From NCBI GenBank assembly GCA_002482775.1, contig DLGQ01000069.1, positions 107,908 to 117,821 on the forward strand: DNA of 9,914 nt, given 5' to 3'. The translations under genes were made by a program, and so were the position numbers. Numbering within the stretch: the first letter of the stretch is position 1; each line of letters begins with the position of its first letter. Positions 1 to 6,800 of this stretch are shown piece after piece. This stretch comes from Flavobacteriales bacterium UBA7690. Lineage in GTDB: Bacteria > Bacteroidota > Bacteroidia > Flavobacteriales_F > PHOS-HE28. The notes under the pieces are model-generated. The model searched no databases. It was not told where the DNA came from and was given only the letters and a program-made list of their open reading frames with translations.

Positions 1-76
1 TGCCTTGGGCGATCACTTCACCGGTAAGGACCAGTAGGAGGAAGAGGATGAAGGAAAGAAGGGCTCGAAGGTGCAT
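1..76 (-). CDS. Secreted protein, N-terminal fragment (signal peptide only)
   Basis: Only the first 25 codons are inside the window; the gene continues beyond position 1. From the ATG at 76-74 the translation is MHLRALLSFILFLLLVLTGE followed by VIAQG. This is a textbook Sec signal peptide: a short basic start (H, R), a leucine/phenylalanine-rich core at residues 5-17, and a likely cleavage site at the A-Q motif near residues 23-24. The mature protein is therefore expected in the periplasm, outer membrane or outside, but its identity cannot be told. It lies 66 bp downstream of the STN-repeat protein on the same strand with no clear terminator between, so it may be the last visible member of the same transcription unit. 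The region just upstream of the ATG (CACCTCCC) has no Shine-Dalgarno, which is common in Bacteroidota. The start is well supported by the signal peptide. Confidence 0.75.
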   Translation of the reverse strand, partial: MHLRALLSFILFLLLVLTGEVIAQG

Positions 77-111
77 GGGAGGTGGTATTTCCCATGAGAC
101 CATGCGAGTGA

Positions 112-123
112 CGAATACCCCTA
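112..123 (-). promoter_or_regulatory. Intercistronic 12-nt motif, copy 2
   Basis: On the minus strand this reads TAGGGGTATTCG. It lies in the 66-bp gap between the STN-repeat gene and the downstream signal-peptide gene, ending 35 nt before that gene's ATG. The identical 12-mer occurs at 3225-3236, ahead of fecR, at a similar distance from the start codon. It does not match the Bacteroidota housekeeping -7 element (TAnnTTTG). It could be an ECF-type promoter element, an mRNA leader element, or chance. Confidence 0.25.
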
Positions 124-142
124 CTCTGATCAGCAAAATAGT

Positions 143-2215
143 TCAGAACCGCACCCCTACCCCTGCCCGAAAGCCCAGCCAGCCTTGCATGTTCAACACC
201 CCGCGTACCTCTTCGTAGAGCAGGTCATCCGGGGCGAGTTGGCTTAGGTAGGCGGTACGTTCGGCATTGCGCCAATTGGAACAGAGCAAGTTGAAATTCG
301 GACCGGCGGTGACCAGCAAATGCTTCCCGATGTCGTGGGTGTAGTGGAGCCCGAAACGACCCAAAATGTTCACGGCAGCGATCCATTCCACCTGTTCGTT
401 CACCTGTTCGCCTGTGAGTTCGATGTTCAAGTGGTTGTTCTTCCCCAAGCGGATCTCGGAGCCAAAGCCGTAGAGGAATCCCCAGTCGCCATTCGGCTCT
501 GTTGACGTGGAGACGCCAAGGATGTTGTGGAACTGCTTCGTGCCGGTGCGCAGCGTAAGGCTTACCGGAAGGATATCGGTGGTGCTTAGATCAACGCGAT
601 GATATCCGCGTCGCGAAAAGCTGAAGATGCCCACGCTGGTGCCCGTGATGGTATCGCTGATGTTGACGATACCGATCTGCCAGCCTTCGCAGCGCGTGGC
701 GTAGTTCAACGTTCCTACTTGGCCGCCTTTCGCTGTGCCGCTCACCGCGTTCACCCCGAAGGAGAATTGGCCGCCGGTCAACTGGTGCGCGTAGTTGAGC
801 CCGAAGCCCACCTGGCCCGCATCCACGCTGCCGGGGACGATGTTCATGCCAAAAGAGAACTGACCGCCGGTGACGCTTCCTGCGTAGTTGGCCCCGAAGC
901 CCACCTGGCCACCGCTCACGTTGCCGCGCACCACGTTCACCCCGAACGAGACCTGACCACCGGTGACCACGCTCGCGTAATTGGCACCAAGACCCACTTG
1001 TCCGCCACCAACGGAATCGATCGCCACATTGACGCCGCCGGCCACTTGTGCACCGCTCACTTGGTGGGCATAGTTGACGCCACCTGCGATCTGTGCCTTC
1101 CGCACATCCTTCGGCGTCACGTTCACGGCACCGGCGATCTGTGTACCATCCACGTTCTGCGTGGCCACGTTACAACCACCCGTGATCTGTACACCTTTCA
1201 ACCCGCCCTTCACCACGTTGGCACCGCCAGAGATCTGTACGCCAGTGAGCGTATCCCACACGGTATTGCCGAAACCCGCGATCTGTACCCCTTCCAGCGT
1301 GCGCATGGTGTGGTTGATGGCACCGGCTACCTGCACACCTCTCGTATTCCGGCCCACGAGGTTGGTGAAGCCCGCGATCTGCATCCCTTCCACATCGTGG
1401 CTTTCGATGTTCGCCACGCCACCGATCTCGAAACCCTTCAGCCCGCGCGAATAGCCCGCGATCACGTTGAACGAGAAGTTGTTCACGGCGATCGGCGCGA
1501 TGTCCTTGTTGCTGCTCACGTTCGGCACCAGCGAGATCTGCCACTTGCGGCGTTCAGCGAAATCCATGTTGGACGCCAGATCGAACTGGTTGGAAGGCAC
1601 GAGCAGCCGAGCTACACCCAGATCTTCCACACCGCAGCGGTCGTAGAGGCAGATCGGATCCACCGGGGCGAGCACGTTCCGCTTCTGCAAGGCGAGGCGC
1701 GGCATCACGCCATCGCGACCGACATACACCACGGTGTCGTGGTACTCCTTGCGCATCACGAGCACAGCGGTACGATCGCGTTCACCGGAAACATCCAGTT
1801 GGAACGTACCCAACGCATCGGTGGCGGTGGCGTTCTTGCCATCCACTTCGTGTACCGAAGCTTGCGCCACCGGTCCGCCGCTCTTCGCATCATAGATGGC
1901 ACCGGTGATGACGAACTTCTTGCGGGCGCCGCTCTTGTCCAGCAGGATGATGTGGTTGCCGGTCTCCTTCAACTCGAAACGCGGACCCACCAAGCCACGC
2001 AGCGCCGACTCCACCGTTCCGTTCACTGCTACGTTCACCACACTATCGCCGTTCACCACGGCGGCGTTGTAGCTCAACTTGAACTTGCCATCGCGGGCGA
2101 TGAGCGAGAGGGCTTCTGACAGACGCACACGCGGAGCATCCACCTGCACGGTGCGCTTGAGGATCGGCTGCGCGGCGGCCAGGGCGGGCAACAGCACCGC
2201 CAGCAACAACCCCAT
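143..2215 (-). CDS. STN domain + carboxypeptidase-regulatory-like domain + QIAG-N surface-repeat protein
   Basis: Probable outer-membrane partner of the adjacent sigma/FecR pair. The 690-residue protein starts at the ATG at 2215-2213 (MGLLLAVLLPALAAAQP), which gives a clean signal peptide 7 bp after the fecR stop. In-frame ATGs at 2239 and 2248 would overlap fecR and add up to 11 residues. In residue numbers from the chosen start, about 22-93 match an STN (secretin/TonB short N-terminal) domain (VQVDAPRVRLSEALSLIA ... NHIILLDKSG). About 101-167 match a carboxypeptidase-regulatory-like beta-sandwich (FVITGAIYDAKSGGPVAQAS ... GTFQLDV). Residues 263-528 are a tandem array of 15/16-residue units of pattern GxQ(I/V)AGxxN, which resemble the LA_2272-type surface repeats known from Leptospira and Bacteroidota (recalled, not searched). 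The rest looks beta-rich and ends in Phe (GVGVRF), as many outer-membrane barrels do. No TonB plug or TonB-dependent receptor barrel is recognisable. The STN domain implies signalling to FecR; what the repeat part senses is unknown. Confidence 0.85.
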   Translation of the reverse strand: MGLLLAVLLPALAAAQPILKRTVQVDAPRVRLSEALSLIARDGKFKLSYNAAVVNGDSVVNVAVNGTVESALRGLVGPRFELKETGNHIILLDKSGARKKFVITGAIYDAKSGGPVAQASVHEVDGKNATATDALGTFQLDVSGERDRTAVLVMRKEYHDTVVYVGRDGVMPRLALQKRNVLAPVDPICLYDRCGVEDLGVARLLVPSNQFDLASNMDFAERRKWQISLVPNVSSNKDIAPIAVNNFSFNVIAGYSRGLKGFEIGGVANIESHDVEGMQIAGFTNLVGRNTRGVQVAGAINHTMRTLEGVQIAGFGNTVWDTLTGVQISGGANVVKGGLKGVQITGGCNVATQNVDGTQIAGAVNVTPKDVRKAQIAGGVNYAHQVSGAQVAGGVNVAIDSVGGGQVGLGANYASVVTGGQVSFGVNVVRGNVSGGQVGFGANYAGSVTGGQFSFGMNIVPGSVDAGQVGFGLNYAHQLTGGQFSFGVNAVSGTAKGGQVGTLNYATRCEGWQIGIVNISDTITGTSVGIFSFSRRGYHRVDLSTTDILPVSLTLRTGTKQFHNILGVSTSTEPNGDWGFLYGFGSEIRLGKNNHLNIELTGEQVNEQVEWIAAVNILGRFGLHYTHDIGKHLLVTAGPNFNLLCSNWRNAERTAYLSQLAPDDLLYEEVRGVLNMQGWLGFRAGVGVRF
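632..1429 (-). repeat. Coding tandem repeat array, QIAG-N units
   Basis: This is the repeat region of the STN-repeat protein. Reading with the gene (downwards), 1429-1094 holds seven units of exactly 16 codons (48 bp), each beginning at a Q or E followed by (I/V)xG, with an Asn seven residues after the Q (for example QIAGFTNLVGRNTRGV and QVAGAINHTMRTLEGV). From 1093 to 722 the array changes to alternating 15- and 16-codon units. A shorter, degenerate tail (QVGTLNYATRCEGW, then QIGIVNISDT) ends near 632. The strict Gly/Gln/Asn spacing suggests a repeated beta-strand and turn, either a beta-solenoid or successive hairpins of a barrel. That structural reading is inference. Confidence 0.9.
722..1093 (-). 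repeat. Four 93-bp tandem super-repeats within the array
   Basis: Four consecutive 31-codon units, each a 15-mer plus a 16-mer, fill 372 bp exactly. The plus-strand string ccgaagcccacctggcc occurs at 801-817 and again at 894-910, and a diverged form (ccaagacccacttgtcc) at 987-1003, which is an exact 93-bp period. Protein units in reading order include QVGLGANYASVVTGG plus QVSFGVNVVRGNVSGG, then QVGFGANYAGSVTGG plus QFSFGMNIVPGSVDAG. The nucleotide similarity between copies is higher than in the 48-bp part, pointing to more recent duplication here. Confidence 0.85.
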
Positions 2216-2222
2216 GCGCCGA

Positions 2223-3194
2223 TCAGCAGCCCGCACCATCGAGCACATAGGTTCCGGGAGCTCCCTGTGTGAGCTTGAGCTGATACGTATCGGCGATCAC
2301 GCGCAGGATGTAGTCGATCGGCTCATCTTCGAAGGTTGCTGTAAGCGTACACTTCTTCAACCCTTCGTTGGCCAATTCAACCTTCACGTTGAAGAGCTTC
2401 TGCAGTTGATCAACCACGGTGGTCATCGGTGCTTCGTTGAACTGGATGATGCGTTCGCCGAACATCTCCACCGGTGGGGCAGCGAGCCGTTCCAGCATGT
2501 GCGCGGTCTTGTTGTAACGCGCGTATCCACCGGCTTGCAGGATCACGCTGTCGCCTTCTGCCACCACGCGCACCTTGCCGTGGCGCACGCGCACCAGTAC
2601 ACTATTGGATGTGTCGAAGGCGCTTACCTCGAAGGCGGTGCCCAGCACGGTCACGGTGACATCATCGGTCTCCACCACGAAGGGGCGTTCTTCGTCGCGC
2701 TGCACTTCGAAGTAGGCTTCACCTTGCAGGGTGATGTGCCGTTCGTCCTTCATCCGCACGTTCACGCGTGAACCGGGGGAGAGCACCACGCTGCTGTTGT
2801 CTTGCAGTACGGTGCGTACATGTTCGTTCGCTGCCATGAGTTCTTCGGGGCGTTGTTGGTACCAGTAACGAACACCACCGACCACACCCGCGAACACGGC
2901 CGCTGCGGCCAGCCAACGCGTGATGGGACGGGTACGTTGAAGCGGGATCACACGGCCACGACCTTCAGCTTCAGCGATGCGGGCATCCAGTCGCGCCCAC
3001 GCCTTGTCCACGTCCACAACGGGCGCGGTGGCTCCGGCACCAAGGTCCCAGATCGCGCGCAGCTTTTCCAACTCCGCAGCGTTGGACGGATCCGCCGCCG
3101 CCCATGCCTCAATGGCTTGGCGTTCGGCAGCATCCGCCTCCCCACTGAGGTAGCGGGCCAGCTGTTCGCTCGTGATATGTCCTTCTTCGTTCAA
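2223..3194 (-). CDS. FecR-type anti-sigma factor
   Basis: A 323-residue single-pass inner-membrane regulator that would hold the neighbouring ECF sigma factor inactive and release it on a periplasmic signal. Residues 1-90 form a cytoplasmic, mostly helical sigma-binding region (HITSEQLARYLSGEADAAER is the typical FecR-family opening). About 92-109 (TRWLAAAAVFAGVVGGVRYW) is one membrane segment. About 120-215 is the FecR domain (LQDNSSVVLSPGSRVNV, GEAYFEV, VLGTAFEVSAF, VRHGKVRV). About 247-318 is the C-terminal DUF4974-type, STN-like domain (RIIQFNEAPMTTVVDQLQKL ... YVLDG). An in-frame TAG at 3209-3207 leaves TTG at 3194-3192 as the best start, since the first in-frame ATG is at residue 120; a weak AGGGA lies about 10 nt upstream. 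It follows the sigma gene by 44 bp and its TGA is 7 bp before the STN-protein ATG, so the three are almost certainly co-transcribed. Confidence 0.93.
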   Translation of the reverse strand: MNEEGHITSEQLARYLSGEADAAERQAIEAWAAADPSNAAELEKLRAIWDLGAGATAPVVDVDKAWARLDARIAEAEGRGRVIPLQRTRPITRWLAAAAVFAGVVGGVRYWYQQRPEELMAANEHVRTVLQDNSSVVLSPGSRVNVRMKDERHITLQGEAYFEVQRDEERPFVVETDDVTVTVLGTAFEVSAFDTSNSVLVRVRHGKVRVVAEGDSVILQAGGYARYNKTAHMLERLAAPPVEMFGERIIQFNEAPMTTVVDQLQKLFNVKVELANEGLKKCTLTATFEDEPIDYILRVIADTYQLKLTQGAPGTYVLDGAGC

Positions 3195-3224
3195 CGGTGT
3201 TGGTCCCTATGACAACGTTCTCCT

Positions 3225-3236
3225 CGAATACCCCTA
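3225..3236 (-). promoter_or_regulatory. Intercistronic 12-nt motif, copy 1
   Basis: The minus strand reads TAGGGGTATTCG just after the TAG stop of the sigma gene, ending 30 nt upstream of the TTG start of the FecR gene. It is directly followed by AGGAGAACG, which looks like a good Shine-Dalgarno, but the TTG behind that sequence runs into a stop two codons later (TTG TCA TAG). The same 12-mer recurs at 112-123, before the last visible gene of the same strand. Function is unknown; its position in two short gaps is the only argument for significance. Confidence 0.25.
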
Positions 3237-3238
3237 TC

Positions 3239-3796
3239 CTACTTGTTCAGCCACCACAACAACCACCCGATGACGCTGACCGGCATAAGGTCGGCCAGCT
3301 CTTCCCGCAAGGTCCTCAGCGCTTTACCCATCTGGTTCTCAACGGTCTTGATGGAGATCCCCAGCCGCTCGGCGATCTCGTGGTACTTCAAGCCCTCGTG
3401 CCTGCTGAGTTTGAAGACCTTCCGCCGTTCCTCCGGCAGCGCTTCGATCGCCGCGTTGACCCGCGCTGCCCGTTCGGCATGTTCATCTTCGGTGCGGCCG
3501 TCCTCTTCGATGCCATCGTCCACCTCCTCGTTCAGGCTACGCACTCGGCCTTGCACCTTCACGGCGTTGAGGCAGCGGTTACGCACGGCTTGAAAGAGGT
3601 ACGACTTCAGCGAACTGGTCACGTTGGTCTTCTCGCGATCCATCCACAGACGGAAGAAAAGGTCCTGCACCAGATCCTCTGCCTTGTCGCCATCCTTCAC
3701 GTACTGCACGGCGAAGGCGCACAACGGCCGGTAGTGCAGCCGGAACAGCGCTTCGAACGCGTTGCGGTCACCGGCGGCTATGGGCGCGAATTCCAT
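3239..3796 (-). CDS. ECF sigma factor, Bacteroidota FecI-like type
   Basis: A 185-residue RNA polymerase sigma-70 family factor of the extracytoplasmic-function class, the usual length for Bacteroidota family members. Region 2 spans about residues 8-78, with FRLHYRPLCAFAVQYV, the conserved EDLVQDLFFRLW core-binding motif (40-51) and LKSYLFQAVRNRCLN (63-77). An acidic linker (EEVDDGIEEDGRTEDEHAE, 90-108) leads to region 4 at about 115-165, with the PEERRKVFKLSRHEGL helix and the helix-turn-helix YHEIAERLGISIKTVENQMG used for -35 recognition. The protein ends in a hydrophobic tail (PVSVIGWLLWWLNK, 172-185). It should be cytoplasmic and held by the FecR protein encoded 44 bp downstream. No Shine-Dalgarno or convincing promoter is visible in the 51 bp separating it from the giant gene upstream, so it may be expressed from that gene's transcript. 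Confidence 0.95.
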   Translation of the reverse strand: MEFAPIAAGDRNAFEALFRLHYRPLCAFAVQYVKDGDKAEDLVQDLFFRLWMDREKTNVTSSLKSYLFQAVRNRCLNAVKVQGRVRSLNEEVDDGIEEDGRTEDEHAERAARVNAAIEALPEERRKVFKLSRHEGLKYHEIAERLGISIKTVENQMGKALRTLREELADLMPVSVIGWLLWWLNK

Positions 3797-3847
3797 GGAG
3801 AGGGAAAGCGGGCCGAAAGTAGGATGTGCGCTCCGGATGGACGATCC

Positions 3848-6800
3848 TTAGCGGATGATCTGCATGTAGCCTTTCACTTCGCGGCTTGCTTCATCGTACC
3901 GATCCATGCGCAGTACGTAGAAGTAGACGCCGGGACTCAGCAATTCACTGCGCAGGTAGTGTACACCTCCGAACGACGTTCGCGAGGGATCGCCCATCCA
4001 CACGAGATCACCAAAGCGATTGAAGACCTGGAGGTCGGCGGTCTTGAACGGCCCAGCTTCCAAGGTCCACTCATCATTCACGCCATCGTTGTTCGGCGTG
4101 ATCACATTGGGCAGGAAGGGATCACACGGCTCTGCGGATATGATCACTTCGGAACGCACGGCACAACCTTGCGCATCCACCGCTTCCACGGAATACACAC
4201 CCGATCCGGTTATCACCAGTTCGCTACCGGTGCTACCCGTGCTCCACAGTTCTTGTGTGTATCCCGCAGGAAGCACCAATAGATAAGCACCTCCTTCGCA
4301 GAACGTGGTATCGGGCCCGATGTCGGGATGCATCGGTTCGAGCACATCAACGAAAGCAACGACCGTATCTCCGGGACATGGCCCGGTGTAGGGCACCACG
4401 GAATAAGTTCCTTCGTTCGCTACGGGCACGGCTGGGAAAACCAAGGCAGTACCCGTGCCAGAACCCACCGGTGTGGACCACTCCCCATTGGTAATGTGAT
4501 CACCGAGCAATTCAACGACGAGTTCCGTTCCAGCGCAGATGGACGTTGGTGCGGATAATGAAACATTCGTTGGAGGTGGTATCACATCCAGTGCAACCTC
4601 TTGCGGTCCATTGCTGCACAACCACTCCGTTTGCATCACGTAGTAGATGGCACTATCCGTGGGTTGCGGGTTGAACCACGAGGGTTCTACGGATGCAACG
4701 TTCTGTAGCGCTTCATCAGCGAACCACACCACTTCACCGGAACCGGTGGCTGCCATGTTCGCGTCCCATCCCAAGCAGATGGAAACCGACGGAGCATACA
4801 GCGGTTGTGTGAATGCGAACACCTGCACCATTGCTGAATCCACAACGTTGCAACCGTTCATATCCAAGGCGTTCAACACCACCAACTCGTTGGCGGTAGT
4901 GGCGAAGCTGGCACCGGTGGATCCATCGTGCCACACTGGGTTGGTATGATCCGGCCCCATCTCGAACACCGCGACACCGCCCGGACAGATCATGGTATCC
5001 GGAGCCAGGTCAACCGGCAAACGGGCTAGTACGGTGAGCGTATGCGGCGCTCCAGGAACTTCGCAAGCCGGGTTCGAAGCCACCACGGAATAGGTGCCCG
5101 AGGCTGTCAGGACAGCTTCCGCGAGGCTCCATGCGGATCCGGTGTGCGTGCCTGCCGGCGTGGTCCACGTGTAGGTTTCTCCGTTGAAGGCGGTCACCGA
5201 TAGTTCCACAAAAGCACCTTCGCAGGCGGTATCCGGCCCCAGGATCAGCGGCTCTTGCGGATAAGGCAGCACCGTTACTTCCACCGTTCGCAATGCCGAA
5301 GTGCATGAACCTTCTTCCTGTTGCACGTAGACCGAAATGTTATTCAACGGCACACCAAGATCCAACGTGTTCCCCGTGACGAGCACCTCGGTCATGGCCG
5401 CATCGGCATACCACGTGATCACACCAGAACCGGGGACTTGCAGTACCACTGGTGTACCAGAGCAAACGACCGCATCGCTCGTGACCATGGCTTCCGTCCA
5501 CTGGATCACATCCACATGCGTGCTGGCGCTTGCCGTACATCCGTTGAGATCAGTTGCTACCAGCGTATAGGTGCCGGACTCCTGCACGACGAGACTGGGG
5601 CCCACGACCGGCCCGGGCAGCCAATAATAGAGCGCCATGCCCGGCAAGCCTTGCAACTCCACCGTTTCATCAGGACACAAGGTGAATGGCCCTGCATCTT
5701 CCAACTCGGCCACTGCTGAGTTGCCATGGATCTGCACGGAAAGTTCCGTTACGATGCCGCATGCCTGCACCGAACACGTGTAGATGCCCGGTTGATCCAC
5801 GACCTGTTGCAGCGCGTTGCCGCTCAATGGCGAAGCCCACTGCAATGATGCCGCACCCGTGGTCACCACTTGCAAGGTGGAAACTTCACCCGGCCCGCAA
5901 ATGGCATTGTCCGGTAGTACGTTCAGGTAAGGCGTAGCATATTCGGTAAGAAGAACGGGGTCGCTGGTCACCTCACAACCGAACAGGTCCAACATCTCCA
6001 AGTAGTACACCCCTTGCTGCCCGGTGCTGATGGTATCGTTGTCCACGCCATGTGGCCCTAATGGACCATACCACTGGTACGATGTGCCAGGTGAAGTGGA
6101 GAACACCTCCGCTATGCCGTTGGGACAGATGATGCCATCCGCAGGAAGGACTCCGAGCAAGGGTTTCGGGTTCCACAGTACTACCTCCGATGTGCTTGCA
6201 TGCGTGGTACAGCCATTGGTATCCAAGTGGACCACCTGCACACCGAACGTACCCGATTGCACAGCGAGCACGGTATCCACGAAATTCGAAATGATGCCCG
6301 GGCCGTCCCATTCCACCTGCTCGCAAAAGGTGCAGGTCATACTCAACGCCATGGTATCTCCGGGACACAGGAACTCAGGCGCCGATAGCTGCACTGTTGG
6401 ATAGGTGACCTGGTACGGGATCACATACACCGCACTTTCTTCCCAGAAAACGAGGGTATCCGTACCGCAGGGTGCATTGGTGAGCATGATGCCGATGGAG
6501 GCTTGGAACCATCCCTCCTGCTCCACGATCCGGGTGCATTGGACCGCAAGTGATGACGCCGAGTAGGTGTTCCAACCATCGCCGTTGCAATTCACCAACA
6601 TACGAACGCCGTAGGGTAATGCGGTAGGCGCACCACCGACCTGCAAGGCTACATCGGCGCTCCACAGCAACAGATCATTGGCACATATCCGTATAGTGTC
6701 GGTCTCCTGAGGATCCTGGGGAAAGGTGACGGCATAGATGGCTTCCAACGGCGGCAGGGAGCCATTCGGGATGATGGTCACGTACAGGCCGTTCTCGCTG

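Noticed and set aside
131..145. TATTTTG on the minus strand after the STN-repeat gene as a -7 element
   Set aside because: It has only seven of the required positions (one base too short for TAnnTTTG), overlaps the stop-codon region, and has no TTG at the right distance.
632..1429. Regularly spaced repeats as a CRISPR array
   Set aside because: The repeats are in-frame coding repeats (multiples of 3, 48 and 93 bp) with continuous reading frame and no unique spacers.
599..2119. 506-codon plus-strand open frame antisense to the STN-repeat gene
   Set aside because: It is a mirror of the repeat-rich, GC-rich coding frame. Its translation is rich in His/Ala/Arg, has no domain pattern, and the minus frame has clear domains and a signal peptide.
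3797..3847. GGAT...ATCC stem downstream of the giant gene as an intrinsic terminator
   Set aside because: The stem is only four base pairs and no T-run follows on the minus strand.
3197..4282. 361-codon plus-strand open frame spanning the sigma gene and the end of the giant gene
   Set aside because: It runs across two well-supported minus-strand genes and shows no recognisable motif; a shadow frame.
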